A stretch of 64,000 nucleotides of DNA, taken from positions 1 through 64,000 of the forward strand of contig NZ_JADDRL010000017.1 in assembly GCF_021538895.1 (NCBI RefSeq), in the 5' to 3' direction. The notes beneath the pieces were generated by a model, which was not told the origin of the DNA, ran no database searches, and was given only the letters and a program-made list of their open reading frames with translations. Positions 52,048 through 60,635 of this stretch are shown here, piece by piece. Source of the stretch: Streptomyces olivochromogenes. GTDB taxonomy: Bacteria; Actinomycetota; Actinomycetes; Streptomycetales; Streptomycetaceae. The first letter of the stretch is position 1. Each line of letters begins with the position of its first letter. The translations under genes and the position numbers were made by a program.

Positions 52048-52521
52048 ATGACTGCGCTCAATCGTGTCCCGTCGCTCATGGCCCGGGCCGGTACGGCCTC
52101 GGCCCTCACCATCGCCGCCGTGGGCGGCTCGATCGTGGTCCCGGGCTTCGCCGCCGACGCCTCGGCGGCGACCATGGCGACGAAGGCACTCCAGGTCGCG
52201 GCCTCCAAGAAGGGTGCCCCGTACAAGTGGGGCGCCACGGGGCCGCGCAGGTTCGACTGCTCCGGGCTGACGCTGTACTCGTACAAGAAGGCGGGCAAGA
52301 CCCTGCCCCGCACGGCCGCCCAGCAGTACAACAGGACGCACCACGTCTCGGCCAGGAACCGCAAGGCCGGAGACCTGGTGTTCTTCCACTACGGCTCCAG
52401 CGTCTACCACGTCGGCATCTACGCCGGGAAGGGGAAGATCTGGCACGCCCCGAAGACCGGGGACGTGGTGAAGCTCCAGAAGATCTGGACGAGGAGCGTC
52501 TGGTACGGCCGGGTCAGCTGA
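52048..52521 (+). CDS. Secreted NlpC/P60 peptidoglycan hydrolase
   Basis: This is a 157-residue protein with ATG 52048 and GAAGGG 6 bases upstream. The signal peptide is residues 1-40 (SALTIAAVGGSIVVPGFAADA). The NlpC/P60 domain has the nucleophilic Cys in RRFDCSGLTLYSY and His in SVYHVGIYAGKGK. The third catalytic position is His in KIWHAPKTGD. It cleaves gamma-D-glutamyl-diamino acid bonds in the stem peptide. The riboswitch upstream links its synthesis to cyclic-di-AMP, as for resuscitation and cell-wall hydrolase genes. Confidence 0.93.
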   Translation: MTALNRVPSLMARAGTASALTIAAVGGSIVVPGFAADASAATMATKALQVAASKKGAPYKWGATGPRRFDCSGLTLYSYKKAGKTLPRTAAQQYNRTHHVSARNRKAGDLVFFHYGSSVYHVGIYAGKGKIWHAPKTGDVVKLQKIWTRSVWYGRVS

Positions 52522-52525
52522 CCTG

Positions 52526-52568
52526 CCCGAGGGGGTGGCGGCGACTGACGTGCCGTCACCCCCTCGGG
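52526..52568. terminator. Hairpin terminator after the NlpC/P60 gene
   Basis: CCCGAGGGGGTG pairs with CACCCCCTCGGG around a 19-base loop, between two converging genes. Confidence 0.8.
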
Positions 52569-52596
52569 GCCTGGCCCGAGATGACGTGCGGTCAGG

Positions 52597-53214
52597 TCAC
52601 GACACGTACGGTTCGAGCAGCAGGGCCCCGCCCAGAACCGTCAGCGCCAGGCCGGTCCCCGTCCGCAGGGCCCGGGCGGCCCGCGGCCGGCGCAGCCACC
52701 CGCCGAGCCGGTCGACGAGCAGCGCGACCGTCGGGAACCACACGAGGGTCAGCCCGATCACGATCAGGGCGAGCAGCAGGGTCCTGGGCAGCGCGGGGCT
52801 CCCCGCGGGCACGAACTGGGGCAGCAGACTGAGGAAGGTCAGCGAGACCTTGGGGTTGAGGGCGTTGGTGACGAACCCCTGCCGCACGGGGTGCGTGGCC
52901 GCCGCCGAGAGCGCCTCGGGCTCCTCCACCGGCCCCCGCAGCGCCCACAGGGTCCGTACGCCGAGATACAGGACGTAGGCGCCGCCCAGCAGTTGCAGGG
53001 TCCGGAACAGCGCCGGCACGGCCACCAGGACCGCGGCGACCCCCGCGACCACCAGCGTCGTGTGCACGAGCAGCCCGCCCGCGATGCCCAGCGCGCAGGC
53101 CACGCCCGCGCGGCGGGAGACCAGTGCGTTGCGTACGACGACGGTGAAGTCGGCACCCGGCATGGCGACCATGCCGGCGGCGACCCCGGTGAAGGCGATG
53201 AGCTGTCGGTCCAT
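52597..53214 (-). CDS. LysE family amino-acid exporter
   Basis: This is a 205-residue membrane protein from ATG 53214. It has six hydrophobic segments, with typical VAAGMVAMPGADFTVVVRNAL near the start, AYVLYLGVRTLWAL in the middle, and GFVTNALNPKVSLTFLSLLPQF. Such proteins export basic amino acids or homoserine lactone-like metabolites. It is divergent from a LysR regulator, the standard arrangement in which LysR activates the exporter. Confidence 0.88.
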   Translation of the reverse strand: MDRQLIAFTGVAAGMVAMPGADFTVVVRNALVSRRAGVACALGIAGGLLVHTTLVVAGVAAVLVAVPALFRTLQLLGGAYVLYLGVRTLWALRGPVEEPEALSAAATHPVRQGFVTNALNPKVSLTFLSLLPQFVPAGSPALPRTLLLALIVIGLTLVWFPTVALLVDRLGGWLRRPRAARALRTGTGLALTVLGGALLLEPYVS

Positions 53215-53261
53215 GGGCTCAGCCTGCCGGAGCACAGCCTTCAGCAGGTATGTCGAATCCT

Positions 53262-53292
53262 CTGGGTTAGCCTTAAGCATCTCTTTAGGCAC
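53262..53292. promoter_or_regulatory. Probable LysR-type binding region
   Basis: CCTTAAGcatcTCTTTAGG-like imperfect dyad, with T and A-rich arms, lies between the lysE-like and lysR starts in a local AT-rich island. It fits the T-N11-A class of LysR sites. Confidence 0.45.
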
Positions 53293-53316
53293 GGGACGGC
53301 AGACGGGCGGCCGGGC

Positions 53317-54231
53317 ATGTACGACCCCACACGGCTCGCCGCGCTGGTCGCGGTGGCGGAGGCGGGTTCCATCACGCGGGCCGCCGAGCGGCTCGGCTAC
53401 ACGACCCCCGCGCTGTCTCAGCAGCTGGCCAAGCTGGAGCGGGAGGCGGGCACGGCGCTGCTGGTCCGCCACCACCGCGGAGCGCGGCTGACGGACGCGG
53501 GCGAGCTGCTGGTGGCGCGGGCGCGCCGGGTCCTGGACGAGCTGGAGCGCGCCCGGCACGAACTGGCCCGGCTGGCCGGGCTCTCGGGCGGCACGCTCAG
53601 GCTCGGCACCTTTCCGACGGCCGGGATCCATCTGCTGCCGCCGGCGCTCAGCGCGTTCCGCCGGGCGCATCCGGACGTGGAGCTGTCGGTGGCGGACTAC
53701 GATCCGCCGGCCGGGGTGGCCGCGGTCGCGGCCGGGGAGGTGGACCTGGCGCTGACGCACGCATACCACCCGGCGGAGCCGTGGCCGGTGCCGTCCTCGG
53801 TCGGTCTGGAGCCGGTGCTGGAGGAGGAGCTGGTCCTGGTGACCGCTCCGGGGCACGTCCTGAGCGAGGGTTCCGCCCGGCTGCCGCTGTCCGAGCTGGC
53901 CGGCCAGCCGCTGATCAGCATGGCGCCGCACAATCCGGCCCGGCAGGGCGTCGAGTCCTTGCTGGCGGCGGCGGGGGCCACGCCGTCCGTGCTGGTCCCG
54001 ACTCCCGGGTATGCGGTGGTGTGCGCGCTCGTGAGCGCGGGACTCGGCGTGGCGGTGGTACCGGAGATGGTGGCGCGGACGGCGGTCACTCCGGTCGGGG
54101 TACGGCCGTTGGCGGCGGGAGAACTGCGCCGTACGATCTCGGTCGCCCACCGGGCCGACGAGGTGGCCCCGGCCGCGGACGCCTTCCGGGCGCTGCTGCG
54201 GGGCGCGTTCGGTCGCGCACGACAGGGCTGA
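53317..54231 (+). CDS. LysR family regulator
   Basis: This is a 304-residue regulator from ATG 53317. The N-terminal helix-turn-helix (about 1-60) contains GSITRAAERLGYTTPALSQQLAKL. The effector-binding domain (about 90-290) contains LRLGTFPTAGIHLLPPAL, the hinge LALTHAYHP, and AVVCALVSAGLGVAVVPEMVA. It is divergent from the lysE-like gene by 102 bases and probably controls it. The inducer is unknown. Confidence 0.91.
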   Translation: MYDPTRLAALVAVAEAGSITRAAERLGYTTPALSQQLAKLEREAGTALLVRHHRGARLTDAGELLVARARRVLDELERARHELARLAGLSGGTLRLGTFPTAGIHLLPPALSAFRRAHPDVELSVADYDPPAGVAAVAAGEVDLALTHAYHPAEPWPVPSSVGLEPVLEEELVLVTAPGHVLSEGSARLPLSELAGQPLISMAPHNPARQGVESLLAAAGATPSVLVPTPGYAVVCALVSAGLGVAVVPEMVARTAVTPVGVRPLAAGELRRTISVAHRADEVAPAADAFRALLRGAFGRARQG

Positions 54232-54264
54232 CGCCAGAGGTCCTGCCGGCCCGCACGGCTCACG

Positions 54265-54723
54265 CTAGGGTTCCTGCTGACCCGCCGCGCTGACCGGCTG
54301 GGCCCGTACCGTCCAGGGCAGTTCGATGGAGACGGTCTTGCCGCCCTCGCGGGTGGGCCGCACCCGCAGCTTTCCGCCGCATTCGGCGGTGAGCCAGCGG
54401 ATGATGACCAGACCGCGCCCGTTGTCCTGTTGGACGGCGGCGGGGAGTCTCTTGGGGAAGCGGGGGTGACTGTCGGTGACGCCGATACGCAGGTGTTCGT
54501 CGCGGTGGAGGACCATGTCCACCGTGAAGGTGGGTGACTGTCCGAACGTGTGCTGTACGGCGTTGGTGGCGAGTTCGGAGACGATGAGCCGGATGGTGTC
54601 GGCCACTTCCGTGTCCGCCGGCAGACCCCATTCCGCGAGCGTTCCCACCACGTAGGTACGAGCCACGGAGACCGAGGCGGGATCGCTCGGCAGAGTGACG
54701 GATGCTTCCAGATGGTCTGCCAT
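54265..54723 (-). CDS. HATPase_c anti-sigma-like ATP-binding protein
   Basis: This is a 152-residue protein starting at ATG 54723 (MADHLEASVTLPSDPASVSV). It has the RsbW/SpoIIAB-like GHKL ATPase fold with N-box LIVSELATNAVQHTFG, G1 GVTDSHPRFP and G2 DNGRGLVIIRWL. The C-terminal CGGKLRVRP completes the ATP lid region. In streptomycetes such genes stand beside XRE and DUF397 genes as developmental or antibiotic regulators (abaA/whiJ-like clusters). It is divergent from the XRE gene across an AT-rich palindrome. Confidence 0.88.
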   Translation of the reverse strand: MADHLEASVTLPSDPASVSVARTYVVGTLAEWGLPADTEVADTIRLIVSELATNAVQHTFGQSPTFTVDMVLHRDEHLRIGVTDSHPRFPKRLPAAVQQDNGRGLVIIRWLTAECGGKLRVRPTREGGKTVSIELPWTVRAQPVSAAGQQEP

Positions 54724-54849
54724 GGCGACGTCGTCCCTTTCCCACGGGACCGGAGTCCGACACGGTGCGGATGGTTCGAGTACGGTCCCGGACTGGTGCT
54801 TCGTCGCCAGACTGCCATTACCAGGCCGGTCACGGGTGGCGATCCACCA

Positions 54850-54865
54850 AGATATGCATATATCT
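54850..54865. promoter_or_regulatory. AT-rich palindrome AGATAT-GCAT-ATATCT
   Basis: This is a perfect 6+4+6 dyad in a region of otherwise high GC. It lies between the divergent ATPase (ATG 54723) and XRE (ATG 54937) genes, a good operator for the XRE regulator or its co-regulators. Confidence 0.6.
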
Positions 54866-54936
54866 GTCGCTCGAAGCGGTGAACTCTGCGACGGCAGACC
54901 GTATTTGGGCGGCTCGGAAGGAGTAAGGAGTAGCCC

Positions 54937-55803
54937 ATGCAGAACGGTCCCGCGGTGCGCCGCCGGAAACTGGGCGCCGAACTGCGCACCTTGCGCACCG
55001 AGGCGGGTCTCACGAGCGGCGAGGCGGCCCGGTTGGTGGGCTGGCACCAGTCGAAGGTGAGCCGCATCGAAACCGGCGCCAGCGGTGTGAAATCGGCCGA
55101 TGTGCGGTTACTCCTCGATGCCTACGGAGTGACGGACGGCGAACTGCGTGACCTCCTGATGGTGTTGGCGGGGTCGGACGACGTCGCCGGCCGGCACCAC
55201 TGGTGGCACGCCTATCGCGGGGTACTGCCGCACACCTACCGGGACTTCATCAGCCTGGAGTCGCAGGCCAGCGGGATGCGCACGCTGGAGACGTCGGTGG
55301 TCCCGGGGCTGTTGCAGACGCCGGAGTACGCCCGCGCGGTGACCAGGGCGGCCGTGAACGGGCGGGACGACGCCGAGGAGCGGCTGGCCGCGCTGGTGGA
55401 GGTGCGGCTCGCCCGGCAGGACGTGCTGCGTTCGGATCCGCCGCTGGAGCTGACCGCCGTGCTGGACGAGGCGGTGCTGCGGCGCGAGGTCGGAGGTCCT
55501 GACGTGATGGCGCGGCAGCTGGAACGGCTGATGGACGCGGCGCGCCTGCCCCAAGTACGGCTTCAGGTACTGCCGTTCGCGGCCGGTGCTCACATCGGCA
55601 TCACCGGCCCTTTCGTTATCTTCTCATTTCCGAGCACATCTGATCTGGATGTGGTTGTTCTGGACCACTTGACGAGTAGCCTCTATCTCGAACGGAAAGA
55701 AGACCTCCAGGCCTACTCGGAGGCCTTCAACAACCTTCAGATCCACGCCCTTTCACCCGAGGACTCGTTGGAATACATCGCCGGGATAGGTGACGGCGCG
55801 TAA
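54937..55803 (+). CDS. XRE family regulator with DUF5753 domain
   Basis: This is a 288-residue protein from ATG 54937, with AAGGAG upstream. The helix-turn-helix (about 8-62) is RRKLGAELRTLRTEAGLTSG then AARLVGWHQSKVSRIETG. Residues about 95-280 form DUF5753, with SLESQASGMRTLETSVVPGL and LQTPEYARAV. This is the WhiJ/Scr1-like class of streptomycete regulators that pair with a small DUF397 protein. That partner follows after 9 bases. Confidence 0.92.
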   Translation: MQNGPAVRRRKLGAELRTLRTEAGLTSGEAARLVGWHQSKVSRIETGASGVKSADVRLLLDAYGVTDGELRDLLMVLAGSDDVAGRHHWWHAYRGVLPHTYRDFISLESQASGMRTLETSVVPGLLQTPEYARAVTRAAVNGRDDAEERLAALVEVRLARQDVLRSDPPLELTAVLDEAVLRREVGGPDVMARQLERLMDAARLPQVRLQVLPFAAGAHIGITGPFVIFSFPSTSDLDVVVLDHLTSSLYLERKEDLQAYSEAFNNLQIHALSPEDSLEYIAGIGDGA

Positions 55804-55812
55804 GGAGGCACC

Positions 55813-56037
55813 ATGACTGCACTGCCTCGGAACGTTCCCTCAAGTACCGATCTGCACGGTGTGCGGTGGCTGCGCAGCAGTTACAGCACGGGAGCCAACA
55901 ACTGCGTGGAGACGGCACGGCCGCGCTCCGGTCCGATGACCGGACAGCTGGCCGTGCGCGACTCCAAGGAACCGGCCGGACCCGCGCTGCTCTTCTCCCC
56001 CGAGAGCTGGGCGGGATTCGTCAGCGCGTTCCGTTGA
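55813..56037 (+). CDS. DUF397 domain protein, small partner of the XRE regulator
   Basis: This is a 74-residue protein from ATG 55813, with AAGGAGG overlapping the XRE stop region. The core WLRSSYSTGANNCVETAR and the end LLFSPESWAGFVSAFR are diagnostic of DUF397. Such proteins probably bind and modulate the adjacent XRE-DUF5753 regulator, in a way compared with toxin-antitoxin pairs or with BldB-type control. Confidence 0.91.
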   Translation: MTALPRNVPSSTDLHGVRWLRSSYSTGANNCVETARPRSGPMTGQLAVRDSKEPAGPALLFSPESWAGFVSAFR

Positions 56038-56113
56038 TCCCCGCGCACCCCGACTCGATCGATCCCAACTGATCACATTCCGTCAAGGCGGCGCTCGGCC
56101 GTGTCACGCCGAC

Positions 56114-57241
56114 TCATGGTCGCGCCTCGCCGATCACACGTACAGCGCGTTCGATCTCGGCCCCGGAGAGGTCCGCTCGGGCGGTCAGCCTGAGCCGTGA
56201 GATGCCGTCGGGTACGGAGGGAGGACGGAAGCAGCCCACGACCAGGCCGGCCGTACGGCAGTCGGCCGCCCAGCGCACGGCCTGCTCCGGGGACGGTGCC
56301 CGCACCGAGACCACCGCGGCGTCCGGACGTACCGCTTCCAGACCCGCGGCGGTCAGGCGCGCGTGCAGTTCGGCGGCCACCGCGCGGGCCCGCGCGGCCC
56401 GCTCGGGCTCGCGGCGCAGCAGCCGGAGCGCCGCCAGGGCCGCGCCGGCCGACGCGGGGGCCAGGCCCGTGTCGAAGATGAACGTCCGTGCCGCGTTGAC
56501 CAGATGGTCGATCACCCGGGCCGGGCCGAGCACCGCACCGCCCTGGCTGCCCAGCGACTTGGACAGGGTCACCGACACGACGACGTCGTCGGCACCGGCC
56601 AGTCCCGCCGCGTACGGGGCTCCCTGCCCGCCGTCGCCCAGGACACCGAGACCGTGGGCGTCGTCGACGACCAGCCCCGCCCCGTGCTCCCGGCACGCCG
56701 CGGCGAGTTCCGCGAGCGGCGCGGCGTCCCCGTCGACCGAGAACACCGTGTCGGAGACGACGATCGCGGGCCCCTCGTGCGTGCCCAGCGCCTTGCGCAC
56801 CGCGTCCGGGTCGGCGTGCGCGACGACCTGCGTGGTGCCGCGGGCCAGCCGGCAGCCGTCGATGAGCGAGGCGTGGTTGCCGGCGTCGGAGACGATCAGG
56901 GAGTCGTGCGGGCCCAGCGCGGTGACCGCGGCGAGGTTGGCCGCGTACCCGGAGGAGAACACCAGGGCCGCCTCGAAGCCGCAGAAGTCGGCCAGCTCGC
57001 GCTCCAGCTCGGTGTGCAGTTCGGTGGTTCCGGTGACCAGCCGGGAGCCGGTCGCGCCGCCGCCCCAGGCGCGGGCCGCGGCCGCCGCGCCCTCGGTGAC
57101 CTCGGGGTGCCGGGACAGGCCCAGGTAGTCGTTGCTCGCAAGGTCCAGCAGAGGTGAATCGGCGGGACGGGGCCGCAGGATCCGCACGAGTCCGGCGCGG
57201 CGCCGTTGCTCCGCCTGGTCGTCGATCCAGCCGAACACCAT
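56114..57241 (-). CDS. bioF: 8-amino-7-oxononanoate synthase
   Basis: This is a 375-residue alpha-oxoamine synthase from ATG 57241, with GGAGG 5 bases upstream. PLP lysine Lys228 is in [14 protein letters not shown]. Other conserved stretches are [30 protein letters not shown] and [15 protein letters not shown]. It joins pimeloyl-ACP/CoA and alanine to KAPA, the first dedicated step of biotin ring formation. It is divergent from bioBAD across 147 bases that contain a dyad. Confidence 0.93.
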   Translation of the reverse strand: MVFGWIDDQAEQRRRAGLVRILRPRPADSPLLDLASNDYLGLSRHPEVTEGAAAAARAWGGGATGSRLVTGTTELHTELERELADFCGFEAALVFSSGYAANLAAVTALGPHDSLIVSDAGNHASLIDGCRLARGTTQVVAHADPDAVRKALGTHEGPAIVVSDTVFSVDGDAAPLAELAAACREHGAGLVVDDAHGLGVLGDGGQGAPYAAGLAGADDVVVSVTLSKSLGSQGGAVLGPARVIDHLVNAARTFIFDTGLAPASAGAALAALRLLRREPERAARARAVAAELHARLTAAGLEAVRPDAAVVSVRAPSPEQAVRWAADCRTAGLVVGCFRPPSVPDGISRLRLTARADLSGAEIERAVRVIGEARP

Positions 57242-57302
57242 GGGTCCTCCGAGGCTTTTGTAGGTAGCGGACAGACACTAGTCGGACGCCCAGCCGCCCA
57301 GG

Positions 57303-57320
57303 GTGTGGCAATACCCACAC
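57303..57320. promoter_or_regulatory. Dyad GTGTGG-N6-CCACAC between bioF and bioB
   Basis: This is a perfect 6+6+6 inverted repeat in the centre of the divergent biotin promoter region, about 62 bases from the bioF ATG and 69 from the bioB ATG. It is a candidate operator for a biotin repressor. Confidence 0.5.
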
Positions 57321-57388
57321 GTCCAACCGTCTCCGTTGTGCAAACTCTCCTTGGCCCCGGGCGGTCCCGTAGGACAGGATCGGACCTC

Positions 57389-58606
57389 ATGGACCTGCTG
57401 AACACGCTGGTGGACAAGGGGCTTCGGCGCGAGCTGCCGACCCGCGAGGAAGCACTCGCCGTGCTGGCCACCTCCGACGACGACGTACTCGATGTGGTGG
57501 CCGCGGCCGGCAAGGTGCGCCGGCACTGGTTCGGCCGGCGCGTGAAACTTAACTACCTGGTCAACCTCAAGTCCGGCTTGTGCCCGGAGGACTGCTCCTA
57601 CTGCTCGCAGCGGCTCGGCTCCACGGCCGGCATCCTGAAGTACACCTGGCTCAAGCCCGACGAGGCCTCCGAGGCCGCCGCCGCGGGCCTGGCCGGTGGC
57701 GCCAAGCGGGTCTGTCTGGTGGCCAGCGGGCGCGGCCCGACGGACCGGGACGTGGACCGGGTGTCGGACACCATCAAGGCCATCAAGGAGCAGAACGAGG
57801 GCGTCGAGGTGTGCGCCTGCCTCGGTCTGCTCTCCGACGGTCAGGCCGAACGGCTGCGCGACGCGGGCGCGGACGCGTACAACCACAACCTCAACACGTC
57901 CGAAGGGACGTACGGGGACATCACGACCACGCACACGTACGCCGACCGGGTGGACACGGTGCAGAAGGCCCACGCGGCCGGTCTGTCCGCCTGCTCGGGT
58001 CTGATCGCGGGCATGGGCGAGAGCGACGAGGACCTGGTGGACGTGGTCTACTCGCTGCGCGAGCTGGACCCGGACTCGGTGCCGGTGAACTTCCTCATCC
58101 CGTTCGAGGGCACCCCGCTCGCCAAGGAGTGGAACCTCACCCCGCAGCGCTGTCTGCGCATCCTGGCGATGGTCCGGTTCGTCTGCCCGGACGTCGAGGT
58201 GCGGATCGCGGGCGGCCGCGAAGTGCATCTGCGCACCCTGCAGCCCCTCGCGCTGAACCTGGCCAACTCCATCTTCCTCGGCGACTACCTCACCAGTGAG
58301 GGCCAGGCCGGCAAGGCCGACCTGGACATGATCGCGGACGCCGGGTTCGAGGTGGAGGGCACCGACCAGGTGACGCTGCCCGAGCACCGGGCGACGGCCG
58401 GGGGCGGCTGCGGGTCCCACGAGAGCGCTGGTTGCGGCTCGCACGAGGGTGCCGGCTGCGGTGGGCACGAGGCCGCGGGCTGCGGCTCCCACGAGGGCGG
58501 CGGTGTCTGCGGGACGGCTCCGGTGGCGCAGACCGCCGAGCCGCGCACGGACCTGGTCTCCGTGCGCCGCCGGGGCGCCGGAACGGACCTCGCGCCCAAT
58601 GCCTGA
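57389..58606 (+). CDS. bioB: Biotin synthase with Cys/His-repeat C-terminal tail
   Basis: This is a 405-residue radical SAM enzyme from ATG 57389. The [4Fe-4S] cysteines are Cys65, Cys69 and Cys72 in [12 protein letters not shown]. Other core marks are [16 protein letters not shown] and the [2Fe-2S]-region arginine in [12 protein letters not shown]. The enzyme core ends near residue 335. A further 70 residues contain four 8-residue repeats of the form GCG[SG]HExx ending in VCG (codons about 58408-58512), which is absent from E. coli BioB. The tail could store metal or protect the clusters. The stop overlaps bioA. Confidence 0.94.
   Translation: MDLLNTLVDKGLRRELPTREEALAVLATSDDDVLDVVAAAGKVRRHWFGRRVKLNYLVNLKSGLCPEDCSYCSQRLGSTAGILKYTWLKPDEASEAAAAGLAGGAKRVCLVASGRGPTDRDVDRVSDTIKAIKEQNEGVEVCACLGLLSDGQAERLRDAGADAYNHNLNTSEGTYGDITTTHTYADRVDTVQKAHAAGLSACSGLIAGMGESDEDLVDVVYSLRELDPDSVPVNFLIPFEGTPLAKEWNLTPQRCLRILAMVRFVCPDVEVRIAGGREVHLRTLQPLALNLANSIFLGDYLTSEGQAGKADLDMIADAGFEVEGTDQVTLPEHRATAGGGCGSHESAGCGSHEGAGCGGHEAAGCGSHEGGGVCGTAPVAQTAEPRTDLVSVRRRGAGTDLAPNA
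58408..58512 (+). repeat. 24-bp in-frame repeats coding GCGSHE units
   Basis: These are four tandem imperfect 24-base repeats, each coding GCGSHExx or GCGGHExx, plus a partial GVCG unit at the end of bioB. The third bases vary while Cys and His are kept, which points to selection at protein level rather than a recent duplication. Confidence 0.8.
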
Positions 58607-59888
58607 CCTTCCGGACCTGAGCGTCCCCGAGCTGCTGGATCTCGACCGGCGGCACGTGTGGCATCCGTACGGACCGATGCCCGGGCGCACCGAACCGCTC
58701 GTCGTGGAGGCGGCGAGCGGGATCCGGCTGACCCTCGCGGACGGCTCGGGCGAGCTGGTGGACGGCATGTCGTCCTGGTGGTCGGCGATCCACGGCTACA
58801 ACCACCCGGTGCTCAACGAGGCCGTGCAGGCGCAGTTGGGCCGGATGAGTCACGTGATGTTCGGCGGGCTCACGCACGAGCCCGCCGTGCGCCTCGCGAA
58901 GCTCCTTGTCGACATGTCGCCCGACGGTCTGGAGCACGTCTTCCTCGCCGACTCCGGCTCGGTGTCGGTCGAGGTCGCCGTGAAGATGTGCCTGCAGTAC
59001 TGGCGCTCGCTCGGCCGTCCGCAGAAGCGGCGGCTGCTGACCTGGCGGGGCGGCTACCACGGCGACACCTGGCAGCCGATGGCCGTGTGCGACCCCGACG
59101 GCGGGATGCACGAGCTGTGGACCGGCGTCCTGCCGCGCCAGGTGTTCGCGGACGCGCCGCCGGCCGAGTACGAGGAGTCGTACGCCGAACACCTGCGCTC
59201 GCTGATCGAACGTCACGCCGACGAGGTCGCCGCGGTGATCGTCGAGCCCGTGGTGCAGGGCGCGGGCGGCATGCGCTTCCACTCCCCCGCGTATCTGCGG
59301 GTGCTGCGCGAGGCGTGCGACGCGCACGACGTGTTGCTGGTGTTCGACGAGATCGCGACCGGGTTCGGGCGCACGGGCGCGCTGTTCGCGGCGGACCACG
59401 CCGCGGTGACGCCGGACGTGATGTGCCTGGGCAAGGCCATGACCGGCGGCTATCTGACGATGGCGGCGACGCTGTGCACGCCGCGGGTGGCCGACGGCAT
59501 CTCGATGGGCGAGGTCCCGGTGCTGGCCCACGGGCCGACGTTCATGGGCAACCCGCTGGCGGCGGCGGTGGCCTGCGCCTCGATCGGGCTGCTGCTCGGG
59601 CAGGACTGGCTGTCCGAGGTGAAGCGGATCGAGACGGGCCTCAGGGACGGGCTCGCCCCGGCCGCGGAGCTGCCCGGAGTGAAGGACGTACGGGTCCTGG
59701 GTGCCATCGGGGTGGTCCAGCTGGACCACGAGGTGGACATGGCGGCGGCCACCCGGGCCGCCGTGCGCGAGGGCGTGTGGCTGCGGCCGTTCCGCGACAT
59801 GGTCTACACGATGCCGCCCTATGTCAGCGGCGACGAGGACGTGGCACGAGTCGCCCGCGCGGTGTGCGCGGCGGCGCGGGAGGGTTGA
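58599..59888 (+). CDS. bioA: Adenosylmethionine-8-amino-7-oxononanoate aminotransferase
   Basis: This is a 429-residue class III aminotransferase. ATG 58599 overlaps bioB by 8 bases. PLP lysine is Lys279 in [13 protein letters not shown]. Substrate-site residues include the WW pair in [11 protein letters not shown] (60-61), plus WRGGYHGDT and [13 protein letters not shown]. It converts KAPA to DAPA with SAM as amino donor. It is the second gene of the bioBAD operon. Confidence 0.95.
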   Translation: MPDLPDLSVPELLDLDRRHVWHPYGPMPGRTEPLVVEAASGIRLTLADGSGELVDGMSSWWSAIHGYNHPVLNEAVQAQLGRMSHVMFGGLTHEPAVRLAKLLVDMSPDGLEHVFLADSGSVSVEVAVKMCLQYWRSLGRPQKRRLLTWRGGYHGDTWQPMAVCDPDGGMHELWTGVLPRQVFADAPPAEYEESYAEHLRSLIERHADEVAAVIVEPVVQGAGGMRFHSPAYLRVLREACDAHDVLLVFDEIATGFGRTGALFAADHAAVTPDVMCLGKAMTGGYLTMAATLCTPRVADGISMGEVPVLAHGPTFMGNPLAAAVACASIGLLLGQDWLSEVKRIETGLRDGLAPAAELPGVKDVRVLGAIGVVQLDHEVDMAAATRAAVREGVWLRPFRDMVYTMPPYVSGDEDVARVARAVCAAAREG

Positions 59889-59889
59889 G

Positions 59890-60606
59890 ATGCCGGTACT
59901 GATGATCACGGGCACGGGCACGGAGGTCGGCAAGACCGTCACGACCGCCGCCGTGGCCGCCGCCGCGCTCGCGGCCGGGCGGTCGGTGGCCGTGCTGAAG
60001 GCGGCCCAGACGGGCGTAGGGCCCGACGAGCCCGGCGACGCCGACGAGGTGGTCCGGCTCGCGGGCCCGGTGGCGGCGAGCGAAATGGCCCGCTACCCCG
60101 AGCCGCTGGCGCCGGGCACGGCGGCGCGCCGGGCGGGTCGCGCCCCGGTCCATCCCCAGGAGGTGGCCGAGGCCGCCGCCAAGCTGGCCACCGAGCACGA
60201 TCTGGTGCTGGTCGAGGGGGCCGGCGGGCTGCTCGTCCGGTTCGACGCCGCGGGCGGGACGCTGGCGGACGCCGCCCGGCTGCTGAACGCGTCGGTGCTG
60301 GTCGTCGCCTCCGCGGGGCTCGGCACGCTGAACACGACGGAACTGACGGCGCGGGAACTGCGTTCCCGGGAACTCACCCTGCTGGGTGTGGTGATCGGCA
60401 GCTGGCCCGACTCCCCGGACCTCGCGTCCCGGTGCAATGTGGCCGACCTCTCGGAGGTCGCGGGCGCCCCGCTGCTCGGTGCGCTTCCCGCCGGTGCCGG
60501 GTCGCTGGCGCCCACCGACTTCCGTACGGCGGCTCCCGGCTGGCTGTCGCCACGGCTGGACGGGACCTGGGACGCGGAGGCGTTCCGGGTGCGCGAGGCG
60601 CCCTGA
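59890..60606 (+). CDS. bioD: Dethiobiotin synthetase
   Basis: This is a 238-residue ATP-dependent carboxylase from ATG 59890, one base after the bioA stop. Modified Walker A is GTGTEVGKTVTTAAV, with KAAQTG carrying the substrate lysine and VEGAGGLLV the metal-binding acid. It closes the ureido ring from DAPA and CO2, giving dethiobiotin for BioB. It is the last gene of the operon. Confidence 0.94.
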   Translation: MPVLMITGTGTEVGKTVTTAAVAAAALAAGRSVAVLKAAQTGVGPDEPGDADEVVRLAGPVAASEMARYPEPLAPGTAARRAGRAPVHPQEVAEAAAKLATEHDLVLVEGAGGLLVRFDAAGGTLADAARLLNASVLVVASAGLGTLNTTELTARELRSRELTLLGVVIGSWPDSPDLASRCNVADLSEVAGAPLLGALPAGAGSLAPTDFRTAAPGWLSPRLDGTWDAEAFRVREAP

Positions 60607-60635
60607 GGCGACCGCTCGGGGGGTGTCGGCGTCCG

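Noticed and set aside
58408-58512. CRISPR-like or minisatellite array
   Set aside because: The repeats are in frame inside bioB with no spacers, and the Cys/His pattern explains them.
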